NCBI GenBank assembly: GCA_043553855.1
Contig: CP121336.1
Span: forward strand, 2,542,001-2,606,000
Reading direction: 5' to 3'
From: JAUIAS01 sp030425395
Lineage (GTDB): Bacteria > Pseudomonadota > Alphaproteobacteria > Rhodobacterales > Rhodobacteraceae
Length of the DNA: 64,000 bases
Made by a program: the position numbers and the translations under genes. This document shows positions 1 through 9,538 of the stretch, in pieces (the stretch's first letter is position 1; every line of letters starts with the position of its first letter). The notes under the pieces are model-generated. The model saw only the letters and a program-made list of their open reading frames with translations, was not told where the DNA came from and did not search any database.

Positions 1-222
1 CTGTCGCAACCGCATCAGGACCCCAAGACCGGCAAGCGTATCATCATGGCGCATCCCGCCTATGACCAGTGCATCAAGGCCAGCCATATCTTTAACTTGC
101 TGGACGCGCGCGGCGTGATTTCGGTGACCGAACGGCAATCCTATATCGGCCGGGTGCGGGCCTTGGCCAAGCAATGCGCCGATGCCTTTGTCCAGACGCG
201 TGCAGGTGGGTTTGCGGAATGA
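1..222 (+). CDS. glyQ: Glycyl-tRNA synthetase alpha subunit, C-terminal part
   Basis: The frame is open from the window edge to a TGA and gives 73 residues, so the N-terminal three quarters of the gene lie outside the window. The visible tail contains the segment HIFNLLDARGVISVTERQ followed by Y-I-x-R-V-R-x-L-A-K, which is the characteristic end of bacterial GlyQ. GlyQ carries the class II catalytic core of the alpha2-beta2 glycyl-tRNA synthetase and charges tRNA-Gly in the cytoplasm. The next gene starts inside its stop region (ATG at 219), and glyS follows, so the three are almost certainly one transcript. Confidence 0.95.
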   Translation: MSQPHQDPKTGKRIIMAHPAYDQCIKASHIFNLLDARGVISVTERQSYIGRVRALAKQCADAFVQTRAGGFAE

Positions 223-746
223 ACGGAAAAATTCTGGGGATCGTGATCTTGGTATCTGGCCTTATCGCCGGTGCGGCGCTCTATTATCTGCAAATCTACG
301 GGTTCTACCGCGAACTGCCCGCCGCCGAGGTGGGACAGATCGAACTGGTGTCCCTGTCCAGCGGCGATCCGGAAACCATCCTGTCCGGGGATATCCGGGC
401 AATCGACGCCGACAGCAGCCCGATCCGCTTTCGCGCCTGTTTCACCACGACGGCCAGCCTGCCGATGCTGACCGAAACCTATTCCATGGTTGACGGTGCA
501 GAGCCGCGCAACGCGCCCGACTGGTTCGACTGTTTCGATGCGCCCGCGCTCGCCGCCGAGATCAAGGCCGGCACCGCGCTGACCTTTCTTGGGGCCAAGA
601 ACATCCACTATGGCGTGGACCGTATCGTCGCCATCACCGAGGACGGGCGCGGCTATGTCTGGCACGACCTGAACGCATGCGGTGAGAAAGCTTATGACGG
701 CACCGTCGTCGGAGAAGAATGCCCACCCCGCCCGGAGGCGAACTGA
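219..746 (+). CDS. DUF6446 family membrane-anchored protein between glyQ and glyS
   Basis: A 175-residue protein. I place the start at ATG 219, overlapping the glyQ stop; an upstream start at 174 would lie inside glyQ. Residues 5-25 form one hydrophobic segment, either a signal anchor or an uncleaved leader, so most of the chain is probably periplasmic. Four cysteines are visible (in RFRACF, WFDCFD, LNACGE and GEECPP), compatible with two disulfides. Its stop overlaps the glyS ATG (ATGA). From memory, proteins of this kind (DUF6446) sit between glyQ and glyS in Rhodobacteraceae. Its function is unknown to me; the position suggests only shared transcription. Confidence 0.75.
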   Translation: MNGKILGIVILVSGLIAGAALYYLQIYGFYRELPAAEVGQIELVSLSSGDPETILSGDIRAIDADSSPIRFRACFTTTASLPMLTETYSMVDGAEPRNAPDWFDCFDAPALAAEIKAGTALTFLGAKNIHYGVDRIVAITEDGRGYVWHDLNACGEKAYDGTVVGEECPPRPEAN

Positions 747-2977
747 TGCCCGATCTTCTGATTGAACTGTTTTCCGAGGAAATCCCCGCGCGCATGCAGC
801 GCCGCGCCGCCGACGACCTGCGCAAGCGGATAACCGACGGTCTGGTCGAGGCGGGCCTCACCTATGCCCACGCGGCGGCCTTTTCGACACCGCGTCGCCT
901 GACGCTGGCAGTCGAGGGCTTGCTCGATGCCAGCCCCGCGCAGCGCGAGGAACGCAAAGGCCCGCGCGTGGATGCGCCCGACAAGGCGATCGAAGGCTTT
1001 CTGCGGGGCGCGGGCCTGACCCGCGATCAACTGGAACAGCGCGACACGCCCAAGGGGCCGGTGTTCTTTGCAGTGATCGAAAAACCGGGGCGCGCGGCGT
1101 CCGACATTGTCGCCGAAGTGCTGGAAGCGACGATCCGCACCTTCCCTTGGCCGAAATCCATGCGCTGGGGCGCGGGCAGTCTGCGGTGGGTGCGCCCGTT
1201 GCACTCGATCCTGTGTATCCTGACCCGCGAAGATGGTGCCAACGTTGTGCCCCTGAACGTTGACGGGATTGAGGCTGGCAACACCACGCGCGGCCACCGT
1301 TTCCTGTCGCCGGATGCGTTTTCCGTCACGTCCTTCGATGACTACGCCGCCAAGCTGAAGCGCGCGCATGTGATCCTCAACCCGCAGGAACGCGCCGATG
1401 CGATCTGGGCCGAGGCCACGAACCTCGCCTTTGCCGCAGGTCTGGACGTGGTCGAAGACACGGGCCTTCTGGCCGAGGTCGCAGGCCTTGTCGAATGGCC
1501 GGTGCCCCTGATGGGCGAGATCGGGGCCGAGTTCCTCGACCTGCCGCCCGAGGTGCTTCGGACGTCGATGAAAGAGCATCAGAAGTTCTTTTCGGTGCGC
1601 AATACGTCCACGGGCCGGATTGAACGGTTTGTCACCGTGGCCAACCGGACGACGGCGGATCATGGCGTCACGATCCTCAAGGGTAACCAGAAGGTTCTTG
1701 CCGCGCGTCTGGCGGATGCCAAGTTCTTTTGGGAAAACGACCTGCGCGAGGCCAAGGCGGGCATGAACGGCTGGCTGCAAGCCCTTGACGCAGTGACCTT
1801 TCACAACAAGCTGGGCACGCAGGGCGAACGCATCGCGCGGATCACCGCGCTGGCCGGAGAACTGGCACCCTCTGTCGGTGCGGATGTGGCGCAAGCGCAA
1901 ACCGCCGCCCGGATCGCCAAGGCCGATCTAAGCTCTGAAATGGTTTACGAATTCCCCGAACTTCAGGGGCTAATGGGCCGCTATTACGCCACTTCTGCGG
2001 GTTATCCACAGGATGTGGCGCAGGTCGCACAGGATCACTATTCGCCGCTTGGCCCCTCCGACGATGTGCCCACCGCGCCCTTGTCGGCGACCGTGGCGCT
2101 GGCCGACAAGCTGGATACGCTGACGGGGTTCTGGGCGATTGATGAAAAGCCCACCGGTTCCAAAGACCCCTTTGCCCTGCGCCGCGCGGCGTTGGGGGTG
2201 ATCCGGTTGGTGCTGGATAACGGGCTGCGTCTGTCGCTGGACCGGTTCATCGACAGCCAATTGCTCAAGCACAAGATTCACCTGAATGCCGACGCCGGCA
2301 GCGATGACCTTGCCGCATTGCAGGCAATGCTTGAGGAAATCGCGGAACATGGCGTGTTCGGTGCCGCGCTTGAGGCCGTGCGCGAACGTTTCCGTGGTGA
2401 AGATGGCGCGAATATGGTTGAAAAAATGGGCAGCGTTGTGCCCGACATTTCGGCTGACCTCCTCTCCTTCATCCACGACCGGCTCAAGGTGTTCCTGCGT
2501 GATGAGGGCATCCGCCATGATGTGATTGATGCGTGCCTGTCGATGCCGGGCTCTGACGATCTGACGCTTCTTGTCAAACGTGTCCGGGCGCTGTCCGAGG
2601 CATTGTCCACCGAAGACGGTGAAAACCTGTTGCAGGGCTTCAAACGCGCCAACAACATTCTCAGTCAGGCCGAGGAAAAGGACGGGGTGGAATATTCCTT
2701 TGGTCCCGATCCCAAGTTTGCCGAGGGCGACAGCGAACGCGCCTTGTTCACGGCACTGGATGCGGCCGAGGCGGCGATTGCCCCGGCCATGCAGGCCGAG
2801 GATTTTCCAGCCGCGATGGCGGCGATGGCCGGACTGCGCGGGGCGATTGACGCGTTCTTTACCGATGTGCAGGTCAATGCCGATAACCAGACGCTGCGCC
2901 GCAACCGTCTGAACCTGTTGCACCGCATCCGCGCGACCTGTCTGTCGGTGGCGGAGCTGACCCGCGTCGAGGGTTGA
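746..2977 (+). CDS. glyS: Glycyl-tRNA synthetase beta subunit
   Basis: A 743-residue protein that begins MPDLLIELFSEEIPARM, the standard GlyS N-terminus (L-L-x-E-x-x-x-E-E-I-P). The beta subunit supplies tRNA recognition, including a C-terminal DALR-like anticodon-binding domain, to the alpha2-beta2 synthetase. The length is slightly above the usual 690 or so residues, typical of alphaproteobacteria. The ATG start overlaps the stop of the upstream gene by one base, so translational coupling is likely. The internal motif HQKFFSVRN near residue 280 is also typical. It is intact. Confidence 0.96.
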   Translation: MPDLLIELFSEEIPARMQRRAADDLRKRITDGLVEAGLTYAHAAAFSTPRRLTLAVEGLLDASPAQREERKGPRVDAPDKAIEGFLRGAGLTRDQLEQRDTPKGPVFFAVIEKPGRAASDIVAEVLEATIRTFPWPKSMRWGAGSLRWVRPLHSILCILTREDGANVVPLNVDGIEAGNTTRGHRFLSPDAFSVTSFDDYAAKLKRAHVILNPQERADAIWAEATNLAFAAGLDVVEDTGLLAEVAGLVEWPVPLMGEIGAEFLDLPPEVLRTSMKEHQKFFSVRNTSTGRIERFVTVANRTTADHGVTILKGNQKVLAARLADAKFFWENDLREAKAGMNGWLQALDAVTFHNKLGTQGERIARITALAGELAPSVGADVAQAQTAARIAKADLSSEMVYEFPELQGLMGRYYATSAGYPQDVAQVAQDHYSPLGPSDDVPTAPLSATVALADKLDTLTGFWAIDEKPTGSKDPFALRRAALGVIRLVLDNGLRLSLDRFIDSQLLKHKIHLNADAGSDDLAALQAMLEEIAEHGVFGAALEAVRERFRGEDGANMVEKMGSVVPDISADLLSFIHDRLKVFLRDEGIRHDVIDACLSMPGSDDLTLLVKRVRALSEALSTEDGENLLQGFKRANNILSQAEEKDGVEYSFGPDPKFAEGDSERALFTALDAAEAAIAPAMQAEDFPAAMAAMAGLRGAIDAFFTDVQVNADNQTLRRNRLNLLHRIRATCLSVAELTRVEG

Positions 2978-3094
2978 CGCGAATGCGCGGTGCCGTGTGC
3001 GGGGATCCCCCGCCCACGGCGGCGCGACAGCAAGAGCCCTTGCGCCGGTCCGTGTGCAGCCTATGCTGACGCGCGACAGACAAGGTGCGCCGCA

Positions 3095-5632
3095 GTGCAG
3101 AACAATCCCCACACGACCCTGATCACAGCCACCGCCCCGGTGGCCAATTTCACCCATGGCGGGCGGGCGAAATGCCTGCAACGCCTTGTGCGGCTGGATT
3201 TGCCGGTCCCGCGCACCGTGGCGTTGTCATTTGATGCGGTGCACGGCATCGCGGCGGGCAATATCCCCGACCTTGAACCGATTCTGTCCTGCTTTGACCC
3301 CGGCACCCTTCTGTGTGTGCGGCCGTCGTCGGAAGACCCCGATTGGGGCGGGCCGGGCGCGGTTCTGAACATCGGAATGAACGATGCGCGCTATGTCGAA
3401 CTGAGCGAGATCATGGGCGCGGACGCGGCTGCCGCGCTTTACCTGCGGTTTGTGCAGGCCTACGCGATCCACGTTGCGCGGCTCGATCCCGACCTGTTCG
3501 AGGAAATTCCCCCCGAACCCAAGCTCGCGCTGCAAAAGCTGCTGCACGCCTATGAGGAAGAAACCGAAGAGCCGTTCCCGCAGGACCCTGCAGAACAGTT
3601 GGCCGCCGTGCTGCGGTCCATGGCGCGGGCGTGGGAAGGCACCACCGCGCGCCTGTTGCGTCAGGCCAAGGGCGCGCCGGCGGATGCGGGATTGGGTCTT
3701 GTGGTGCAGGACATGATCTTTGGCCTTGGACGCGGCGAATGCGGATCCGGGGTTCTGCAACTGGTCAACACGGTAACAGGTCAGCCGCAGATCACTGGCC
3801 GATACCTTAGCCAGTCGCAGGGCCGTGATGCGCTGGGCGCCGGGGCCGAGGCGCTGTATCTCGAAAAAGACCCGCGCGGCCCGTCCCTCGAAGAGGTGGC
3901 CCCTCAGGCGTTTGCCGATCTCAAAGCCCATGCCGCCACCATGCGCCGCAAACTGCGCGAGGAAATGCAGGTCGAATTTGTGATCGAAAACGGCCGTGTG
4001 CATATCCTTGACGGGGTGCGTGTGCAGCGCGCGCCGCGTGCATCGGTGCGCATCGCGGTGCGGTTGGCTCAGGACGGGATCATCTCCCCGCAAGAGGCTG
4101 TCATGCGGGTGGAACCGCGCATGTTGAACGAATTGCTGCACCGTCAGGTGGCCCCATATGCCAAGCGCGATGTGCTGGGCACCGGCATCGCGGCCAGCCC
4201 GGGGGCGGCCACGGGCCGGATCGTGTTCACCGCGTCGCAGGCGCAGGCCAGCGCAGCGCGGCGCGAACCGTGCATTCTTGTGCGGCGCGAAACCACGCCC
4301 GAGGATATTCGCGGAATGCACGCCTCTGTCGGTGTGCTGACCGAACGTGGCGGCATGACCAGCCACGCCGCCGTGATCGGGCGGGGCCTTGGCCTGCCGT
4401 GTATCGTTGGGGCGACCTCTCTCAAGTTCAACACACGGCGCAAGCAGATCGTGACGGCGGATGGCCGGGTTCTCAAGGATGGGGATATCATCACCCTTGA
4501 CGGAAGCTCGGGGCAGGTGCTGGCCGGTGAACCCGAAATGCTCGAAGCATCGCTGGACGATGCGTTCCAGACCCTGATGGGCTGGGCGGACGAGGCGCGC
4601 GACATCGGCATTCGCGCCAATGCCGACACCCCCGCCGATGCGCAGACGGCGCGCAACTTCAATGCGCAGGGTATCGGGCTGTGCCGGACCGAACACATGT
4701 TCTTTGATCCCGGTCGCCTGACCGTCATGCGCGAGATGATCTTTGCCGACCGGTCGCAGGACCGTGCCGCCGTGCTTGAGCGGCTTCTGCCCATGCAGCG
4801 TGAGGATTTCGTGCAGTTGTTCCGCATCATGGAAGGACAGCCGGTCTGTATCCGCCTGTTCGATCCGCCGTTGCACGAATTCCTGCCCACCTCCAAAAGC
4901 GGCCAGCGCGAACTGGCCGAGGCGCTGGACCTGCCGGTCAGCGACGTGATCCGACGGGTCGAGGCGATGGGGGAATACAACCCGATGCTGGGTCTGCGCG
5001 GTGTCCGGTTGGGTGTGACTGTGCCCGAAATCTATGACATGCAGGCGCGCGCGATTTTTGAAGCCACGCTCGAGGCCAGCCAACAAGGCGATCCGGTGGT
5101 GCCCGAAATCATGATCCCGCTGGTGTCCGCGCGCCGCGAGGTCGAATTGGTCAAGGCACGGGTCGATGCCGTGGCGCTGGCGGTGCGCAACGAAAAAGGG
5201 CGCGATTTCAACTATCGGCTTGGCGTGATGGTCGAAACACCGCGCGCGGCCTTGCGCGCGGGCGAGATCGCGCCGCATGTGTCCTTTCTCAGCTTCGGCA
5301 CCAACGACCTGACCCAGATGACCTATGGGCTCAGCCGCGACGACGCGGGGCGGTTCATGTCGGACTATGTTCAGCAGGGCGTGTTCCCCGAAGATCCCTT
5401 TCACACGCTGGATATCGACGGGGTCGGCGAATTGCTGCGGCTGGGGGCCGAACGCGGGCGCAATGCGCAGCCCGGAGTGACCCTGTCGATCTGTGGCGAA
5501 CATGGCGGCAACCCCGAATCAATCGCGTTTTGCCGCGAGGTGGGGTTTGACTATGTCTCGTGTTCGCCGTTCCGGGTGCCGGTGGCGCGCCTTGCGGCCG
5601 CGCAGCTCGCCATTCGGGACAAGATCGGCTAA
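3095..5632 (+). CDS. Divergent pyruvate, phosphate dikinase / PEP-binding protein
   Basis: I start this 845-residue protein at GTG 3095; the frame is open upstream but that part is not protein-like. The order is an N-terminal ATP-grasp-like half, a phosphohistidine swivel domain and a C-terminal PEP-binding barrel. The phosphohistidine motif GGMTSHAA is present (His about residue 424), as are the barrel motif SFGTNDLTQ and the catalytic cysteine in SICGEHGG (about residue 800). The N-terminal part is unusual: the normal glycine-rich GGKGANL motif reads HGGRAKCL, and the VRSGA motif reads VRPSSEDPDW. Known PPDK converts pyruvate, ATP and Pi to PEP, AMP and PPi; whether this variant still uses ATP is uncertain. 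It lies 117 bases after glyS, in the same direction. Confidence 0.8.
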   Translation: MQNNPHTTLITATAPVANFTHGGRAKCLQRLVRLDLPVPRTVALSFDAVHGIAAGNIPDLEPILSCFDPGTLLCVRPSSEDPDWGGPGAVLNIGMNDARYVELSEIMGADAAAALYLRFVQAYAIHVARLDPDLFEEIPPEPKLALQKLLHAYEEETEEPFPQDPAEQLAAVLRSMARAWEGTTARLLRQAKGAPADAGLGLVVQDMIFGLGRGECGSGVLQLVNTVTGQPQITGRYLSQSQGRDALGAGAEALYLEKDPRGPSLEEVAPQAFADLKAHAATMRRKLREEMQVEFVIENGRVHILDGVRVQRAPRASVRIAVRLAQDGIISPQEAVMRVEPRMLNELLHRQVAPYAKRDVLGTGIAASPGAATGRIVFTASQAQASAARREPCILVRRETTPEDIRGMHASVGVLTERGGMTSHAAVIGRGLGLPCIVGATSLKFNTRRKQIVTADGRVLKDGDIITLDGSSGQVLAGEPEMLEASLDDAFQTLMGWADEARDIGIRANADTPADAQTARNFNAQGIGLCRTEHMFFDPGRLTVMREMIFADRSQDRAAVLERLLPMQREDFVQLFRIMEGQPVCIRLFDPPLHEFLPTSKSGQRELAEALDLPVSDVIRRVEAMGEYNPMLGLRGVRLGVTVPEIYDMQARAIFEATLEASQQGDPVVPEIMIPLVSARREVELVKARVDAVALAVRNEKGRDFNYRLGVMVETPRAALRAGEIAPHVSFLSFGTNDLTQMTYGLSRDDAGRFMSDYVQQGVFPEDPFHTLDIDGVGELLRLGAERGRNAQPGVTLSICGEHGGNPESIAFCREVGFDYVSCSPFRVPVARLAAAQLAIRDKIG

Positions 5633-5655
5633 CCCTGCCTGAGGTCACTGTAATT

Positions 5656-5706
5656 TGTCGTGGTCCGTGCCACCCGGAAAGGTACGGACCTGCGACATAT
5701 TTTTCG
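5656..5706 (+). terminator. Rho-independent terminator after the PEP-binding protein
   Basis: A nested dyad: outer arms TGTCG (5656-5660) and CGACA (5693-5697), inner arms at 5662-5671 and 5681-5690 with one mismatch, and a 9-base loop. The T-rich run TATTTTT follows. It sits 24 bases after the stop of the PPDK-like gene. Confidence 0.75.
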
Positions 5707-5821
5707 CATTCTGCCTGAATATTAACCGAAACTGGACGCGGAGCATGTTTTCCTGTATCGCGCGGCTGCGTTGCAACGGGAGGTACGGCGCAGTCCATAC
5801 AACTGTGACGAGGCAGAACCG

Positions 5822-6463
5822 ATGAAAACCCTATCCGCCATGACTATGGCGTTGTTGCTGGCCGCGCCCTTGATGCTCTTTGCACCTGCGGCACAAGCCG
5901 AAGCGACGATGCAATCCCTGTTCGATCGCGCCCAAAGTGCCTTTGGTGCGCTGCCCAAGGGGCGGATCAAGGCGCTGGTTTCCGAACCGCGGCGCGGGGC
6001 AGGCGACGTGCAATACACCCGTGCATGGCTGGATGCGCAACCCAAGGCCACAGGCGGTGAGCAATGGCAGTGCCTCTCCGAGGCGCTGTATTTCGAAGCG
6101 CGCGGTGAAACCGTCAAGGGGCAGTTCGCCGTCGCCGAAGTGATCATGAACCGCGTCGAGGAAGCACGGTTTCCCGATACGCCATGCGCCGTGATCAATC
6201 AGGGAACGGGCCGGAAATACCAGTGCCAGTTCACCTATACCTGCGATGGCCGCGAAGAGGTGATCGCTGAAAAAACCGCCTTTGAACGGGTGGCCAAGGT
6301 GGCGCGTGCGGTGCTGGACGAACGGTCCGAAGAGCTGACCAAGGGTGCCACGCATTACCACACCACATCGGTGCGTCCGTCCTGGGCCAAGGTCTACACC
6401 AAGACGGTCAAGATCGGCGTTCACCAGTTCTACCGCCACACCGTGCGCACCGCGAGCAACTGA
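5822..6463 (+). CDS. SleB-type cell wall hydrolase, exported
   Basis: A 213-residue protein starting at ATG 5822, where a clear signal peptide begins (MKTLSAMTMALLLAAPLMLF, then APAAQA as the likely cleavage region). Residues from about 80 onward match the Hydrolase_2/SleB/CwlJ family: CLSEALYFEARGE with the catalytic glutamate, FAVAEVIMNRV, and the cysteine pair region CQFTYTCDG. Members cleave peptidoglycan. In non-sporulating alphaproteobacteria they are taken to act in envelope remodelling; that is family knowledge, not shown here. The gene stands alone, with a terminator upstream and a separately started gene downstream. Confidence 0.85.
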   Translation: MKTLSAMTMALLLAAPLMLFAPAAQAEATMQSLFDRAQSAFGALPKGRIKALVSEPRRGAGDVQYTRAWLDAQPKATGGEQWQCLSEALYFEARGETVKGQFAVAEVIMNRVEEARFPDTPCAVINQGTGRKYQCQFTYTCDGREEVIAEKTAFERVAKVARAVLDERSEELTKGATHYHTTSVRPSWAKVYTKTVKIGVHQFYRHTVRTASN

Positions 6464-6568
6464 CGCCGCGATCCTGCCCTTGCTGGCTGCTGAGGCGACT
6501 TACCACGTGACGGGACGGGTGGGTCGCTCTATCTTTTGCGAAACGGATTTTGCAAAAGGGGCGGATCG

Positions 6569-7954
6569 GTGGAGATCACACGACGTGCGGTTCTGGGTGG
6601 GCTGGCAAGCCTGCCGTTTTTCAATGCCCCTGCCGGGGCCGCGGCACCGGCGCTGACCGCTGGTCAGGCGCTGGCCCAGATTGCCCCCGATGGATACGAT
6701 CCCACCCCGGTGTGGTGTTACGACGGCGCTGTGCCGGGGCCGGAAATCCGGGTTCGGCAGGGGGATCGCGTCAGCCGCGTCTTGCGCAATCAATTGCCCG
6801 ATGACACCGCGGTGCATTGGCATGGCATCCGCATCGAAAATGCGATGGACGGGGTGCCGGGCCTGACCCAGAACGCGGTGAAACCGGGGCAGGATTTTCT
6901 CTATGATTTCGCGGTCCCCGATGCGGGCACCTATTGGTATCATTCGCACAACCGCTCGATGGAGCAGGTGGCCCGGGGGCTGGCCGGGCCGCTGATCATC
7001 GAAGAGCCGGGCACTGATGCCCCGGACGTGGATCACGACGTCACCTTGATGATGGACGATTGGCGGCTCGATCCCGAAACGGCCAAGATCGCCCCATTCG
7101 GCAATTTTCATGATCTGAGCCACGCCGGGCGGATCGGCAATATCGTGACGGTGAACGGGCAGTTTGGCTGGTCCATGCCGGTGCGGCGGCTCGACCGGTT
7201 GCGCCTGCGGATCATCAACGGGGCGAATGCACGGGTGTTCCGGCTGCGGCTCAAGGGGTTGGAAGGGTGGATTGCCGCGCTCGACGGGATGCCCCTGAAC
7301 CGGCCCGCGCCGGCGACGATAGATCTGGACATGGCCCCGGCGCAGCGGATCGACCTGATCGTGGATGTCACCGCAGAGGTTGGCGAAATGGCCGATCTTG
7401 TCAGTCTGGAACGCGATGGCGGCTATGCGGTGGCGGGGTTCCGCGTCGGGACAGGGGCCGGGGCAGGGCAAACCCGGCGCGCGGCACCTGCGGCGCTGCC
7501 CCCAAACCCGGTTGCCGATCCCGGCGATCCTGCGCGCGCGCCCCTGATCAGCCTGCAGATGCAGGGCGGTGCCATGCGCGGCCTTGGCCCGACCCGCCAC
7601 AAGGGGGAACTCCGCGCGGGGCGCAACCTGATGCAAAGCGGTCAGTTCTGGTCCTTGAACGGGCAGGCGGGGCTGGACGATGCGCCGCTTGTGGATCTGG
7701 CGCAGGGCGAGGTGCGGCGCATCGCCCTGATCAACGACACGATGTTTCCCCACGGCATCCACCTGCACGGCCACCACTTTCACGTGATGAACGCGGACGG
7801 GTCGGCGGGGGTGCTGCGCGATACCGTGCTGGTCGCCCCCGGCGAGACACGGCAAATCCTGCTCGTGGCCGACAATCCGGGTGACTGGCTGTTGCATTGT
7901 CATATGCTGGGCCACGCGATGTCAGGGATGAACACATGGTTCCGCGTGACCTGA
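6569..7954 (+). CDS. Multicopper oxidase, Tat-exported
   Basis: A 461-residue protein. I choose GTG 6569 because AAGGGGCGG lies just upstream and because it places a Tat-like leader (TRRAVLGGLASLPFF) at the extreme N-terminus; an upstream ATG at 6536 would bury it. All four copper-ligand motifs are visible: HWHG (residues 83-86), HSHN, the HGIHLHGHHFH block near residue 395, and HCHMLGHAMSGM near the C-terminus with the axial Met. The three cupredoxin domains are therefore complete. Likely substrates are Cu(I) or phenolics, as for CueO/laccase-like enzymes; the sequence does not distinguish these. The copper operon of this window is 39 kb away, so no operon link is seen. Confidence 0.88.
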   Translation: MEITRRAVLGGLASLPFFNAPAGAAAPALTAGQALAQIAPDGYDPTPVWCYDGAVPGPEIRVRQGDRVSRVLRNQLPDDTAVHWHGIRIENAMDGVPGLTQNAVKPGQDFLYDFAVPDAGTYWYHSHNRSMEQVARGLAGPLIIEEPGTDAPDVDHDVTLMMDDWRLDPETAKIAPFGNFHDLSHAGRIGNIVTVNGQFGWSMPVRRLDRLRLRIINGANARVFRLRLKGLEGWIAALDGMPLNRPAPATIDLDMAPAQRIDLIVDVTAEVGEMADLVSLERDGGYAVAGFRVGTGAGAGQTRRAAPAALPPNPVADPGDPARAPLISLQMQGGAMRGLGPTRHKGELRAGRNLMQSGQFWSLNGQAGLDDAPLVDLAQGEVRRIALINDTMFPHGIHLHGHHFHVMNADGSAGVLRDTVLVAPGETRQILLVADNPGDWLLHCHMLGHAMSGMNTWFRVT

Positions 7955-7975
7955 CAGAGCGGTTGTTGGCCCTCG

Positions 7976-9418
7976 TCATTCCGCCGTCAGGTCATCCAGC
8001 GCGGATTGCAACACGGTGATCGCCTTGCGCCGGTCCTGTTCGGTCAGCCGCTCGGGGTCGATGGTCAGGGTCAACGCCGGGTCGGAATGATGGATGATGC
8101 GCCCACTGGCGGCGAGGTCATCATAGATGCCAACAAGGCGATAGGCCCGCACCGGTCTGGAAATCCCCTTGAGATCCAGCGCCGCGACCTCTTCGGCCAT
8201 GGCCCAGTCATTCACCAGCGACCATGTCTCGTGCGATAGCAGGATGCCGCCGGTGTCCGCGTGCGCCTCCAGTCGCGCGGCAAGGTTCACCTCGCCGCCG
8301 ATGATGGTGTAATCCATACGGTCGATGGATCCGAAATTGCCCACGGTGCAATAGCCGGTGTTGATGCCGATGCGCATTTCAAACGGCCGCTCCAAACCCA
8401 GATCAAGCCACCTCTGGCGCAAGTCCTGCATGTGCTGTTGCATCGCGATGGCCATGCGCACGCATTGCGCGGCGTCCTCCTTGACGCCCTGTGTTTCAGG
8501 GTCGCCGAAATACCGGACAATCGCATCCCCGATGAACTTGTCGAAATTCGCACCATGCGCCTGCGCGATAAGCGACATTTCCGTAAGATATTCATTCAGC
8601 AGCGCGGTCAGTTCCTCGGATTCAAGCTGATCCGTGGTTTCGGTAAACCCGACGATGTCGGAAAAGAACACGGTCAGTTTCTTGCGCTTGCTGTCGACCT
8701 TCACCTGTTGCTGGCCGCTGACGATGGCGCTGTAAAGCTGAGGAGAGATGTATTTGGCCAGTTGGGACGATACGTTCTCCAGCGTCCTGTTCGAGGCTTC
8801 GGTGCGGCTGCGGCTTGCCACAAGGTCGCGTTCGGCCATGCAGGCGGCCCATTCATACAGACCCATGCACAGCGCCATGACGCTGGATAGCATGGCGGTA
8901 TTGGCGGCAAAAAACAGGATGTTAAAGCTGGGCCCTTGCGGGTCCACGGCACCGAACGTCAGCACATAGACACCGCTTGCCGTCAGCATCACGAGATACC
9001 CAAGCGACAGGCACACCCGCGTCATGCGCGAAAAGAACGGCAGGATCATCACCACGACCACGCTGTTCACGATGAAGAAATTGAACGCCGGTTCCAGACC
9101 GAACCAAAGGGTCGCCAGCAGCCCGTGACCGGGAATTTCGATCAGATTGGCCAGAACAAAGGGCCAAGCGGCAAACCGGTTGCGCAGGCAGATGAACCAG
9201 ACCGCTGCCGTAAAGATCGCGATGCTGGCCACATTGAACCAGACAAGCGGCCACGCCTCGATCTGCCAAAAGATGATCAGAAACACGACATGGGACAACA
9301 ACGCACCGGGAAATCCCGCGCGGGCCACGACGTGGGCGCGGTGTTCCTGATCGCTGATCCCCTCGGGTCGTTCGACCAGATAGGCCCGGAACCGTTGCCC
9401 CCAATCCGTTACTGCCAT
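7976..9418 (-). CDS. Membrane-bound class III adenylate/guanylate cyclase
   Basis: A 480-residue protein. The N-terminal half (about residues 35-190) has six hydrophobic segments. A short coiled linker (ASNRTLENVSSQLAKYISP) leads to a class III cyclase domain (about 245-425). Metal-binding aspartates are visible in FFSDIVGFT and GDAIVRYFGDP, and the transition-state asparagine/arginine region reads GGEVNLAARLE. It therefore probably makes cAMP from ATP at the inner membrane face. It is convergent with the multicopper oxidase (21-base gap) and is preceded by 120 bases before the next minus-strand gene. No partner receptor is evident. Confidence 0.88.
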   Translation of the reverse strand: MAVTDWGQRFRAYLVERPEGISDQEHRAHVVARAGFPGALLSHVVFLIIFWQIEAWPLVWFNVASIAIFTAAVWFICLRNRFAAWPFVLANLIEIPGHGLLATLWFGLEPAFNFFIVNSVVVVMILPFFSRMTRVCLSLGYLVMLTASGVYVLTFGAVDPQGPSFNILFFAANTAMLSSVMALCMGLYEWAACMAERDLVASRSRTEASNRTLENVSSQLAKYISPQLYSAIVSGQQQVKVDSKRKKLTVFFSDIVGFTETTDQLESEELTALLNEYLTEMSLIAQAHGANFDKFIGDAIVRYFGDPETQGVKEDAAQCVRMAIAMQQHMQDLRQRWLDLGLERPFEMRIGINTGYCTVGNFGSIDRMDYTIIGGEVNLAARLEAHADTGGILLSHETWSLVNDWAMAEEVAALDLKGISRPVRAYRLVGIYDDLAASGRIIHHSDPALTLTIDPERLTEQDRRKAITVLQSALDDLTAE

Positions 9419-9538
9419 GCGCCCGCCCCGTTACCGCATTCTTGTGAAAAAGGACGGTAACGAAGATACGGCAGAGGGCATAGGGGCCTTGTGCGGCACC
9501 GCCACTTGATCAAGGGCGGGTCCGGCGGTATCGGCGGT

